From UMGS1889 sp900556055 (GTDB lineage: Bacteria; Bacillota; Clostridia; Oscillospirales; Ruminococcaceae), in NCBI GenBank assembly GCA_902463265.1, contig CABQEV010000025.1, positions 1 to 30,538 of the forward strand: a stretch of 30,538 nt of DNA, given 5' to 3'. Below, piece by piece: positions 23,091 to 30,538 of the stretch. A program made the position numbers and the translations under genes. The first letter of the stretch is position 1. Each line of letters starts with the position of its first letter. The notes beneath the pieces were generated by a model. The model had not been told where the DNA came from. It made no database searches and worked only from the letters and a program-made list of their open reading frames with translations.

Positions 23091-23270
23091 CTACTTGTTA
23101 TTATGATAATACCCCTTGTGAGTGTGTGGCAAGGTCTTTTTGCTATCAATAATGTGAGAATTTCCGTTTATATCAATTTGCTTAAAACGCTTATTATGTT
23201 TGTCATGGTATGTTATGGACTTTATAACGTTCTGTTCGTTTACAGTAACATATCTCCCATTGCCGCTATC
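23091..23270 (-). pseudogene. Fragment of a phage-type protein tail fused to the bceB 3' end
   Basis: A 59-codon stretch open to a TAG stop, with no start codon. It reads YVTVNEQNVIKSITYHDKH, then KRFKQIDI and KKTLPHTHKGYYHNN. The KSITYxD...KR.KQID...PHTH.GY pattern resembles C-terminal ends of phage-encoded toxin or structural proteins. It overlaps the last 31 nt of bceB in another frame, so the phage sequence begins at or just inside the end of that gene. A remnant of a deleted prophage gene. Confidence 0.55.
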
Positions 23271-25264
23271 TTATAATAGCTTCTTGATGTTATGAAATAT
23301 GCAGCCGTATAAAACAGTGCAAAAATGCCGAAGCTGATAAGCGTAACGACCGCAAACAGCGATGAATCGTTCATTCCGAATACCCTCAGCATTCTGGAGA
23401 TTATCGGGAATGCAAATATCATATGCACGCCTGCTGCCGCAAGAGGCAGGAAAAATACAGTCAGCACCTGCGAATTTATGCTCTGCCTGATCTCCTTTCG
23501 GCTCATTCCGACCTTTCTCAGGATATCGAACCTGCTCCTGTCCTCATAGCCCTCGGAAACCTGCTTATAATACATGATAAGCACAGCCGCAACAACGAAT
23601 ACAGAGCCGAGAAGTATGCCGAGGAAGAATAGTCCGCCGTATGTCGAATAGAAATCGATCCTGTTTATCTCACGGCTCTCAAAGTTCAGACCGCCGTAAT
23701 TTTCCTCGTCGGCATGTGCCTTTGTAAATTCAATAAGATCGGCCAGCATCTTTTCGGATAGCGTCTTTTTAACGCTGTCCGAGCAGTCCAGGTCATAGCC
23801 GCAGTATGTTTTTATATTTATGTTCATATATGATTCTGTCTGCTGATAATATATGTCACGTATATCTCTGATGGTATCTATGCTGTCAGTGAAAACATAC
23901 ATTGTCGGAAGGACTGATGCAGACGCACCGCCTACCTCTGTAAATTCACCTGCTTTTCCTATTATCTGAAATTCTCTTATATCCTTGAAGATCAATGACG
24001 TGATATCTGTATCAAAAGATTCCGAATAGATAATCATCTGATTTTTCTTCAGGAAAACATCGCTGCCTGTTATGCTGTTGTAATCCTCTATCGGCACAAA
24101 ATAAATGTCATATATATTGTCTCCGCTGCCAAGCATAGGATCGGAAAGCGTTATTGTATTCTGATCCGCAAGCGCAGAAAATTCCGCATAGCGGTATGTG
24201 AATTCATTTTGCAGAGTGACATTTTCCGAAGCGGCGGCATTACTTACAATATCCTTTGCTTCACTTATTATATCCTTATCGGTTGAATTGACTGTGACTG
24301 TCACATCTCTCGGAAACAGGTGATCTACGATGTTTTCCTCACCCGCATAAAGGCAGATAGTCGTTGACATAGTGACAAGCACCATAGTCGAAAGTATGCA
24401 TATCGATGCCAGACCTGCTCCGTTTCTTTTCATTCGGTAGATCATCTGCGAAACGGAAACGAAATGATTTGTCTTGTAATAATAATTTTTGTTGGATCTG
24501 AGAGCCTTGCAGAACACGACAGATCCTGCGATAAACAGCAGATATGTTGCGATGATGACCATGATAACGGCGAAGGAAAATATCAGCACTGCCGAAAGGG
24601 GATCTTGTATCACAACCGCAAGATAGTACGAAAATCCAAGCAGGAGCGCACCGATCACTGCCAGAAGCCAGTTTGATCTTGGCGGCTTTTCTCCAGTATT
24701 TTCGCTGTGAAGAAGTTCAAGCGGATCGGAAAGTCTGAGCCTGTGCAGTGAATTTATCAGTATCAGGATAAATATGATCCCGAACCATGCCATTGCGTGC
24801 CAAACGGAAACAAGATCAACATGAAAAGAAAAATCCGTTTCCGCAAGCATTATCCTTTTCAGAAAAAGCTCGGCAAGCTTGGAGAAAAGAATTCCGCAGC
24901 CGCAGCCTATAACAATTCCCGCCGCATAGATCATCAGCGTTTCCCAGATCATTATCTTTGAGATGTTCCGCTTTCCCATGCCGAGAATATTGTAAAGTCC
25001 GAATTCCTTGGTGCGGCGCTTTATCAGAAATGAGTTCGTATAATAAAGAAATATTGCCGAGAAAGCTATCATAACTCCGCAGCCCATGTTCAGGAGATAT
25101 GCCATAGTTGAGCCGCCTTCAAGGCTTTTCATCTGCTCGCTCCTGCTCAGAAAAGAAACGATGTAATACATCATTATCATTCCCGAACAGGTCAGGATAT
25201 AGGGAGTATAGGTCTGACGGTTCTTTTTTATGCCCGTCAGCGCAAGTCGGGGATAAAGCATCAT
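23240..25264 (-). CDS. BceB-type ABC transporter permease
   Basis: A 674-residue FtsX-family permease. It has ten predicted membrane helices in the BceB layout: one near residues 20-38, a cluster up to about residue 300, a large extracellular domain (about 310-525) and three C-terminal helices. Such permeases sense peptide antibiotics that bind cell-wall lipids (for example bacitracin or lantibiotics) and free the lipid. It overlaps the ATPase gene by 4 nt, confirming a paired transporter. The large extracellular domain would determine the peptide recognised, which cannot be inferred. The gene ends with a prophage fragment adjacent. Confidence 0.92.
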   Translation of the reverse strand: MMLYPRLALTGIKKNRQTYTPYILTCSGMIMMYYIVSFLSRSEQMKSLEGGSTMAYLLNMGCGVMIAFSAIFLYYTNSFLIKRRTKEFGLYNILGMGKRNISKIMIWETLMIYAAGIVIGCGCGILFSKLAELFLKRIMLAETDFSFHVDLVSVWHAMAWFGIIFILILINSLHRLRLSDPLELLHSENTGEKPPRSNWLLAVIGALLLGFSYYLAVVIQDPLSAVLIFSFAVIMVIIATYLLFIAGSVVFCKALRSNKNYYYKTNHFVSVSQMIYRMKRNGAGLASICILSTMVLVTMSTTICLYAGEENIVDHLFPRDVTVTVNSTDKDIISEAKDIVSNAAASENVTLQNEFTYRYAEFSALADQNTITLSDPMLGSGDNIYDIYFVPIEDYNSITGSDVFLKKNQMIIYSESFDTDITSLIFKDIREFQIIGKAGEFTEVGGASASVLPTMYVFTDSIDTIRDIRDIYYQQTESYMNINIKTYCGYDLDCSDSVKKTLSEKMLADLIEFTKAHADEENYGGLNFESREINRIDFYSTYGGLFFLGILLGSVFVVAAVLIMYYKQVSEGYEDRSRFDILRKVGMSRKEIRQSINSQVLTVFFLPLAAAGVHMIFAFPIISRMLRVFGMNDSSLFAVVTLISFGIFALFYTAAYFITSRSYYKIAAMGDMLL

Positions 25265-26025
25265 AATGCTTCACCTCCCGAGGATATCATGGTGAGCGTG
25301 TCGGATATTTTTTTGTAAAGCTGTTCGCTGCTGTCATTTCCCCTGTAAAGCTGATGGAAAACAACTCCGTCCTTGATGAAAAGAACACGGTTTGCGTGGC
25401 TCGCCGCCTTGACGGAATGTGTGACCATGATGATAGTCTGACCGTCTGAATTTATCTTCTCAAAAAGTGACAGCAGCTCATCGGATGACTTTGAATCAAG
25501 CGCACCGGTAGGCTCATCTGCAAGCAGCATCTTCGGGTTTGTGATTATTGCCCTCGCCGCCGCTGTTCGCTGCTTCTGTCCGCCGGAAAGCTCATAGGGA
25601 TATTTTTCAAGCAGCGATGTTATGCCTAGTTTTTCTGCGATGCTTTCAAGCCTGCCTGTCATGTCGCCGTATTTCATTCCCGTAAGAACAAGCGGGAGGA
25701 GGATATTATCCTTGACCGAAAATGTGTCCAGCAGATTGAAATCCTGAAAAACAAACCCCAGATTATCACGGCGGAATTCAGCCATGCGTGATTCCTTTAT
25801 CTTTGAAAGATCGCTGCCGTCAAGTATGACGCTGCCGCCCGTAGGCTTTGTGAGTGCCGCAAGAATGTTCAGCAGCGTTGTTTTTCCCGAGCCGCTCTCG
25901 CCCATCACTGCGATATATTCGCCTTTTTCGGCAGAGAATGTAACATTTTTAAGTGCTTCGACCTTGTTTCCTCCGAAGCGTGTTGTATATACCTTCTTTA
26001 ATCCGTTTACCTCAAGTACAGGCAT
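25261..26025 (-). CDS. BceA-type ABC transporter ATP-binding protein
   Basis: A 254-residue ATPase of the MacB/BceA class. Walker A GESGSGKTT (42-50), signature LSGGQKQR, Walker B LLADEPTGALD and the H-loop VTHSVKAA are all present. It energises the permease encoded directly after it. The ribosome site AGAAAGGA lies in the 8-nt loop of a perfect 9-bp inverted repeat next to the ATG. Expression is likely induced by the BceRS pair through the operator at 26112-26125. Confidence 0.94.
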   Translation of the reverse strand: MPVLEVNGLKKVYTTRFGGNKVEALKNVTFSAEKGEYIAVMGESGSGKTTLLNILAALTKPTGGSVILDGSDLSKIKESRMAEFRRDNLGFVFQDFNLLDTFSVKDNILLPLVLTGMKYGDMTGRLESIAEKLGITSLLEKYPYELSGGQKQRTAAARAIITNPKMLLADEPTGALDSKSSDELLSLFEKINSDGQTIIMVTHSVKAASHANRVLFIKDGVVFHQLYRGNDSSEQLYKKISDTLTMISSGGEAL

Positions 26026-26026
26026 T

Positions 26027-26052
26027 TTGTATCATTCCTTTCTATGATACAA
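26027..26052 (-). promoter_or_regulatory. Perfect inverted repeat around the bceA ribosome site
   Basis: TTGTATCAT (26027-26035) and ATGATACAA (26044-26052) flank AGAAAGGA on the - strand, directly before the bceA ATG. It also touches the -10 box at 26052-26057, so it could be an operator or an mRNA hairpin. Confidence 0.6.
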
Positions 26053-26057
26053 TTATA
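26052..26057 (-). promoter_or_regulatory. -10 box of the bceAB promoter
   Basis: A perfect TATAAT on the - strand. No good -35 is present at 17 nt, which is usual for promoters needing a response regulator. Confidence 0.6.
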
Positions 26058-26090
26058 TCGCACGGGAAAAATATCCGCCATAGAAACAGC

Positions 26091-26125
26091 TTACAAAAGT
26101 GCCGTTTCATCTTACAAAATTGTAA
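26091..26125 (-). promoter_or_regulatory. BceR-type operator with adjacent half-site
   Basis: TTACA-ATTT-TGTAA on the - strand (26112-26125) is a perfect match to the TNACA-N4-TGTAA operator known for BceR-like regulators of Bacillus. A second TTTTGTAA half-site at about 26091-26099 lies nearer the -10. It sits in the gap between the kinase gene and bceA. Confidence 0.75.
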
Positions 26126-26127
26126 TA

Positions 26128-27114
26128 TCACTCTATCCCGATGACCTTTTTTTCAAGGCATATTTTTATGACTGTGCCGCTTTCACCGGAATATGCGGAT
26201 ATCGAATGTCCAAGCTTATCGCATATTTTCCTGCAAAGATAAAGCCCTATGCCGCTTGCTTTTTTGTCGAGCCTGCCTGCCATTCCCGTGTAGCCCTTGT
26301 CGAATATCCTCGGCAGATCCTCAGCGGCAATGCCAATTCCCGTATCTGAGATGCAGAGCGTCAGCGGATCTTCGAGTGTAATGGAAATACTGCCTGATCT
26401 TGTGTATTTCAGCGCATTTGAAATCACCTGCTCTATCACGAAAAGCAGCCATTTTTCATCGGTCAGCACCTTAACCTTAAGCGGTTCATAGCAAAGCTTC
26501 AGCTTTTTTCTTATAAACTGAGATGAAAATTTTTTCACTGCCCGGCGAACTATCCCGTCAAGGTCATATTCGCGGAAAATGAAATCGGTATAGCTGCTGT
26601 CAAGCCTGAGATAGCACATTACCATGTCCGCATATTGGTCGATCCGCTGAATCTCCTCGGATATTTCCCTGTTCTGCGGAATATCCTCAGTCTGGAGTAT
26701 CAGCCGAATTGCAGCGATAGGTGTTTTTATCTGATGCGCCCACATTGTGTAATAGTCGATCATATCCGAATATTTCGCTGACATTTCCGTTTCAAGCCTG
26801 TGCTTCTCGTCAAAAACTATCCTGATAAGCTCGGTATATGCCCTGTCCGCCTCATTGCACGGGATCGGAAGCTCATCGCATGAATACAGTATCGAACTGA
26901 CAAGCGAACGCAGAGTTTTAACCTTTTTCGCATACACCGAATAATCCGCCGCAATAAATACCGCACCGAAAAATATGCATATCACCGACGCATAAAGCAC
27001 CGCCCTTACAGGCAGACCGTGCAGCGAAAATACCGTCAGAAAGATCAGTGCAAAAAGCGTCCACACGACCGCTGTTTTCAGCTTTGACCTGAGATAATCC
27101 AAAAATAATTTCAT
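26128..27114 (-). CDS. BceS-type intramembrane-sensing histidine kinase
   Basis: A 328-residue kinase with two N-terminal helices (about 14-34 and 38-57) and almost no extracellular loop, so it cannot sense the peptide itself and depends on the BceAB-like transporter. The phospho-acceptor is H127 in YTMWAHQIKTPIAAIRL, followed by N, G1 (DTGIGI) and G2 (GIGLYLC) boxes of the ATPase domain. Starts 9 nt after the response regulator gene, AGGAAA upstream. Confidence 0.93.
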   Translation of the reverse strand: MKLFLDYLRSKLKTAVVWTLFALIFLTVFSLHGLPVRAVLYASVICIFFGAVFIAADYSVYAKKVKTLRSLVSSILYSCDELPIPCNEADRAYTELIRIVFDEKHRLETEMSAKYSDMIDYYTMWAHQIKTPIAAIRLILQTEDIPQNREISEEIQRIDQYADMVMCYLRLDSSYTDFIFREYDLDGIVRRAVKKFSSQFIRKKLKLCYEPLKVKVLTDEKWLLFVIEQVISNALKYTRSGSISITLEDPLTLCISDTGIGIAAEDLPRIFDKGYTGMAGRLDKKASGIGLYLCRKICDKLGHSISAYSGESGTVIKICLEKKVIGIE

Positions 27115-27123
27115 AAGCGTTTC

Positions 27124-27795
27124 CTATTCAATGATGTAGCCCATTCCGACCTTGGTCGAAATAAACCCCACAAGACCGTGCTGTTCAAGCTTTTTTCGCA
27201 GCCGTGCGATGTTCACAGTCAGCGTATTTTCGTCAATAAAGCTGTCCGTTTCCCAGAGTCTGTTCATCAGGCTGTCACGGCTTACGACCTTGCCTTTGTT
27301 TTCAAGCAGCGTTTCAAGTATTCTGTATTCGTTTTTGGTCAGCTCGATCTTTTCACCGTTATATGAAAGGCTTGCGTCGGATGTATTCAGCATTGTGCCG
27401 TTGTGCGTAATTATGCCCGTCTGACCGCTGAAATCATACGTGCGCCGCAGGACTGCCTGAATTTTTGCGGACAGCACCGAGAGATCAAACGGCTTGGCGA
27501 TAAAATCATCGCCGCCCATATTCATCGCCATGATTATGTTCATATTATCAGCTGCGGAAGATATAAAGATTATCGGTACTTTCGATATTTTGCGTATCTC
27601 CGCACAGTTGTAAAATCCGTTGAAAAACGGCAGCGTTATATCCATAAGAACAAGATGCGGCAGAAATTCGGAAAATTCACACGGAACATTCCTGAAATCT
27701 CCGCAGCACTTCACTTCGTAATCCCACGCTTCAAGCGATTTTCTGACTGCATTTGCTATTGCTTCGTCATCTTCAACTATGAAAATTTTATACAT
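27124..27795 (-). CDS. BceR-type OmpR-family response regulator
   Basis: A 223-residue response regulator. The receiver domain has acidic residues D9 and D10, phospho-acceptor D52 (LVLMDITLPFF) and K at about position 101. The OmpR-like winged helix follows, with LTKNEYRILETLL and ENTLTVNIARLRKKL. It should activate bceAB through the TTACA-N4-TGTAA site. Start supported by AAGGGG, and the gene has its own promoter. Confidence 0.94.
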   Translation of the reverse strand: MYKIFIVEDDEAIANAVRKSLEAWDYEVKCCGDFRNVPCEFSEFLPHLVLMDITLPFFNGFYNCAEIRKISKVPIIFISSAADNMNIIMAMNMGGDDFIAKPFDLSVLSAKIQAVLRRTYDFSGQTGIITHNGTMLNTSDASLSYNGEKIELTKNEYRILETLLENKGKVVSRDSLMNRLWETDSFIDENTLTVNIARLRKKLEQHGLVGFISTKVGMGYIIE

Positions 27796-27824
27796 ATGAT
27801 GCCCCTTTGCCGTAGATTAATTTC

Positions 27825-27853
27825 ATTATAACACAGCCCGTAAAAAATTTCAA
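27825..27853 (-). promoter_or_regulatory. Promoter of the bceRS genes
   Basis: On the - strand TTGAAA (27848-27853), 17 nt and a perfect TATAAT (27825-27830), about 30 nt before the start codon. Confidence 0.78.
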
Positions 27854-27860
27854 CAGATAT

Positions 27861-27892
27861 AAAAACGGCTCACAGCAGTAAGCCATGAGCCG
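27861..27892 (-). terminator. Terminator of the GH3 gene
   Basis: CGGCTCA pairs with TGAGCCG around a 13-nt loop, followed by TTTTTA on the - strand. It lies just upstream of the bceRS promoter. Confidence 0.82.
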
Positions 27893-27898
27893 CAGTAT

Positions 27899-29977
27899 TT
27901 ACGGGGTTATCGTTATTGAAACGCACTTTGTTTCCGAGAGCCTTTCGCTGAGCGGTTCGGGCTGGCAGGTGCCCGCAGAGAGCGTGAACTTCTTGCCCTC
28001 AATGCGCCTTGTTCCGTCCTCGGCAACAGCTTCAAATGCCCTTCTTCCTATTCTGACAGACACGATCGTGCTTTCACCCGCATCGAGAGAAACACGCTTG
28101 AATCCGCATAAGCTGTGATTCGGAACTGCATCGGGAGATGTATCCTTGATGTAAAATTCCACAACATCTTCTGTTTCACGATCGCCGATATTTGTTACCG
28201 TAACACTTGCCGTGCCATTTGAATATTCAAGATCCGAACATTCAAATTTTGAATATGTCAGACCATATCCAAACGGATAAAGGATATTTCCCTGTGCATA
28301 GCGGTAGGTTCTGTTTTTCATGCTGTAATCACAGAAATCAGGCAGTTCATCAGCATTTTCATAGAATGTGACGGGCAGCTTTCCCGACGGAGAAACATCA
28401 CCGAAAATTATATCTGCAAGCGCCATTCCGCCGAACTGGCCTGGATACCATGCATGGATAAGTGCATTGCAGTCAGCTTCAACATTTATGGCACTTCCTG
28501 CCGCCGTCACAATGATAAGCGGCTTATTCTTGGCAATTATGCTCTTTACAAGCCGTCTCTGTGCAGCAGGAAGTCTCAGATCAGCCTTATCGCCCGAAGA
28601 AAATTCATTGCCTGTGTCGCCCTCCTCGCCCTCGATCGTTGCATCAAGTCCGACGCATAGGATGACAACATCTGCCTGTTCGGCAGCAGTTTCAGCTTCG
28701 GCTATCCTGTCATCGGGAAGAGTAAGCCCGGATGATCTGTCCTTGTAAAGCTGACTTCCCTGCGCATAGATAACTCTGCCGTCAAAAGCGTCCTGAATAC
28801 CCTCGAGGAAGGTTATATATCGGTCGGCTGTTCCGTTGTAATTGCCTTCAAGAGCTGCCCTGCTGTCAGCATTGGGTCCTATAACAGCGATGGTTTCAAT
28901 ATTATCTCTATTGAGCGGAAGAATACCGTCATTTTTCAGCAGCACCATAGATTTCTCGGCACATTCAAGCGACAGCGCCTTATTTTCATTGGACGCAACA
29001 ACGCTGTAAGGTATAGCATCATACTCGGTCGCATCGTCCAGCATTCCAAGTCGAATTCTCGTTTTCATAAGCTGAATGCAGGCTTTTCTAATGTCATCTT
29101 TGGAAATAAGTCCCTCCTGAAGTGCAATGAGAATGTGAAGGTAAGTGTTTCCGCAGTTAAGGTCACAGCCTGTTTTCAGCGCAAGAGCGGCGGATTCCTC
29201 TGCGGATTTTGTCAAGCCGTGATGTGTATGAAAATCCCTTATTGCCCAGCAGTCGGAAACAAAATAGCCGTCAAATCCCCACTTATCGAGCTTACTCTGT
29301 AAAAATCTGCTTGCGCATGATGCTTCGCCGTTCACACGATTATAGGCACCCATAACACCTTCAACCTTAGCGTCCTTAACAAGAGCCTCAAATGCAGGAA
29401 GATACGTTTCTTCGAGATCCTTTGCGCTTACCTCCGCATCAAATTCGTGGCGGACCGCCTCTGGACCGCTGTGAACAGCAAAATGCTTAGCGCAGGCTGC
29501 CGCCTTGATAACGTCCGAATCACCCTGCATACCCTTAACGAACTCTGTCCCAAGACGTGATGTCAGAAACGGATCCTCACCGTAAGTTTCCTGACCTCTG
29601 CCCCATCTCGGGTCGCGGAATATGTTAACATTAGGTGCCCAGAGAGTCAGCCCCTTATAAATATCATGATCGCCGTGCTTTGAAAATTCGTTATATTTCG
29701 CCCTTGCCTCATCACCGATAACACTTCCGACATCATACATCAGATCATCATCGAACATTGCCGCAAGTCCGACAGCCTGCGGGAACATTGTTGCTGTTCC
29801 TGCTCTTGCCACGCCGTGAAGACCTTCGTTCCACCAGTTATATGCAGCCAATCCAAGTCTTTCTATCGCAGGAGCATCATATTTCAGCTGTTCTGCCTGC
29901 TCCTGCACTGACATTTTGCTTACAATATCTTCAGCACGCTCTCCGACTGAAAGCTCCGTATTTTTATATTTTTCCAT
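27899..29977 (-). CDS. Glycoside hydrolase family 3, beta-xylosidase/beta-glucosidase type
   Basis: A 692-residue GH3 enzyme without signal peptide, so cytoplasmic, acting on short oligosaccharides taken up by the cell. The N-terminal barrel has NWWNEGLHGVAR (47-58), a form typical of beta-xylosidases and arabinofuranosidases, KHF (164-166) and the nucleophile D242 in FVSDCWAI. The second domain and the C-terminal fibronectin-III-like domain (about 600-690) follow. AGGAGGG gives the ribosome site. It is monocistronic, with a terminator after it. The exact sugar is not decided by sequence. Confidence 0.92.
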   Translation of the reverse strand: MEKYKNTELSVGERAEDIVSKMSVQEQAEQLKYDAPAIERLGLAAYNWWNEGLHGVARAGTATMFPQAVGLAAMFDDDLMYDVGSVIGDEARAKYNEFSKHGDHDIYKGLTLWAPNVNIFRDPRWGRGQETYGEDPFLTSRLGTEFVKGMQGDSDVIKAAACAKHFAVHSGPEAVRHEFDAEVSAKDLEETYLPAFEALVKDAKVEGVMGAYNRVNGEASCASRFLQSKLDKWGFDGYFVSDCWAIRDFHTHHGLTKSAEESAALALKTGCDLNCGNTYLHILIALQEGLISKDDIRKACIQLMKTRIRLGMLDDATEYDAIPYSVVASNENKALSLECAEKSMVLLKNDGILPLNRDNIETIAVIGPNADSRAALEGNYNGTADRYITFLEGIQDAFDGRVIYAQGSQLYKDRSSGLTLPDDRIAEAETAAEQADVVILCVGLDATIEGEEGDTGNEFSSGDKADLRLPAAQRRLVKSIIAKNKPLIIVTAAGSAINVEADCNALIHAWYPGQFGGMALADIIFGDVSPSGKLPVTFYENADELPDFCDYSMKNRTYRYAQGNILYPFGYGLTYSKFECSDLEYSNGTASVTVTNIGDRETEDVVEFYIKDTSPDAVPNHSLCGFKRVSLDAGESTIVSVRIGRRAFEAVAEDGTRRIEGKKFTLSAGTCQPEPLSERLSETKCVSITITP

Positions 29978-30105
29978 ATTCGCCCTCCTGCTTTTGTTTT
30001 GTTATTCTGAATGATATCACGTTTTAAGTATTCTTTAATCACTAATCCGCTTTATTTGTATTAACAAAGATTTAATTTTGGTCTGATATTCATATAGACA
30101 TAAAA

Positions 30106-30135
30106 AACAAGACCCATCGTTTGATGAATCTTGTT
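30106..30135 (-). terminator. Terminator of the rRNA operon
   Basis: AACAAGA pairs with TCTTGTT, with further pairs inside, then TTTTTT on the - strand. It lies 8 nt after the 5S 3' end. Confidence 0.82.
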
Positions 30136-30142
30136 TTTGAGT

Positions 30143-30258
<116 letters not shown>

Positions 30259-30283
30259 TATTTAATTATTGCTAAAAAGCAAT

Positions 30284-30358
30284 TGGTGACCCGTGGGAGA
30301 ATCGAACTCCCGATGCCGCCGTGAGAGGGCGGAGTCTTAACCGCTTGACCAACGGGCC
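30284..30358 (-). tRNA. tRNA-Glu(CTC)
   Basis: 75 nt: acceptor GGCCCGT/ACGGGTC (one G-T pair), anticodon stem CCGCC/GGCGG with loop CTCTCAC (anticodon CTC), T-arm GAGTTCGATTC and encoded CCA. It lies between tRNA-Lys and 5S in the rRNA operon. Confidence 0.95.
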
Positions 30359-30361
30359 ATT

Positions 30362-30437
30362 TGGTGCACCATCGGGGGCTCGAACCCAGGACCCACTGAT
30401 TAAGAGTCAGTTGCTCTACCAACTGAGCTAATGGTGC
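30362..30437 (-). tRNA. tRNA-Lys(CTT), second copy
   Basis: Identical over 76 nt to the gene at 19966-20041, in the opposite orientation. It is 3 nt from tRNA-Glu and lies between the 23S 3' end and 5S. Confidence 0.97.
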
Positions 30438-30524
30438 ACATGAAAGCGAAGCGCCTTCAAAATTGAATAAAGAATTTTTCAAGGGAAGGAATGCGAAAGG
30501 TTAAGCTTCTGAAGAGAAGCAAGA

Positions 30525-30538
30525 GGTCAAGCCCTCGA
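30525..30538 (-). rRNA. rrl: 3' end of 23S ribosomal RNA (partial)
   Basis: On the - strand the window begins TCGAGGGCTTGACC, the usual 3' terminal sequence of Firmicute 23S rRNA (the CTTGACC strand pairs with the 23S 5' end). Only these bases are inside the window. The spacer 30438-30524 would contain 23S processing sequences. Confidence 0.65.

Noticed and set aside
23067..23276. A 69-codon + strand frame with hydrophobic segments
   Set aside because: It starts with TTG without a ribosome site and is antisense to the bceB end and to the phage fragment at 23091-23270, which explains its composition.

Overview
The window looks like a chromosomal piece of a low-to-mid GC, anaerobic gut Firmicute, most likely a Ruminococcus-like member of the Oscillospiraceae. 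This is inference from gene content (DUF3793, DUF2325, DUF6110, a xylosidase-type GH3, flavodoxin, BceAB) and codon style, not from a database match. It reads as ordinary chromosome with one short, decayed prophage island.

Left part (1-6300), a metal/redox regulon. On the + strand lie a DUF2325 protein, a DUF3793 protein, a flavodoxin, a DtxR-fold regulator, a tiny membrane peptide, an HD-GYP phosphodiesterase, a DUF6110 protein and a heavy-metal P1B ATPase. Facing them on the - strand are a canonical DtxR/MntR-type regulator and a small HMA metal-binding protein. Three promoters carry a GTTAG-N6-CTAAC type operator (one imperfect) starting 6-7 nt after the -10 box. The first DtxR-like regulator has lost every metal ligand expected for its family, while the second keeps them.

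6300-9200: ptsH and ptsI (HPr and Enzyme I) with no EII genes, bracketed by inverted copies of a 105-bp hairpin-forming repeat, followed by a NUDIX hydrolase. A third copy of the repeat lies at 15050-15154.

9200-19770 (- strand): a long housekeeping operon, rnj (RNase J with a ~190-residue disordered N-terminal extension), gdpP, rplI, dnaB, tilS, hpt, ftsH. It starts from a near-consensus promoter about 370 nt upstream of the first start codon. It joins RNA decay, c-di-AMP turnover, replication, tRNA-Ile2 modification, purine salvage and membrane proteolysis.

19900-23270: tRNA-Lys(CTT) and tRNA-Pro(CGG), then a decayed prophage island. It holds a truncated small gene, DUF6275, YjcQ, a 55-residue overlapping gene, a minor capsid protein carrying a C-terminal HExxH metallopeptidase-like domain, and a fragment resembling the tail of another phage toxin fused against the end of the next operon.

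23240-27860 (- strand): a complete BceRS/BceAB-type peptide-antibiotic sensing and detoxification module with a consensus BceR-type operator in front of bceAB. 27899-29977 is a cytoplasmic GH3 glycosidase.

Right end (30106-30538, - strand): the tail of an rRNA operon in the order 23S 3' end, tRNA-Lys, tRNA-Glu, 5S, terminator. Two tRNAs sit between 23S and 5S. The tRNA-Lys is identical to the one at 19966 and inverted to it.
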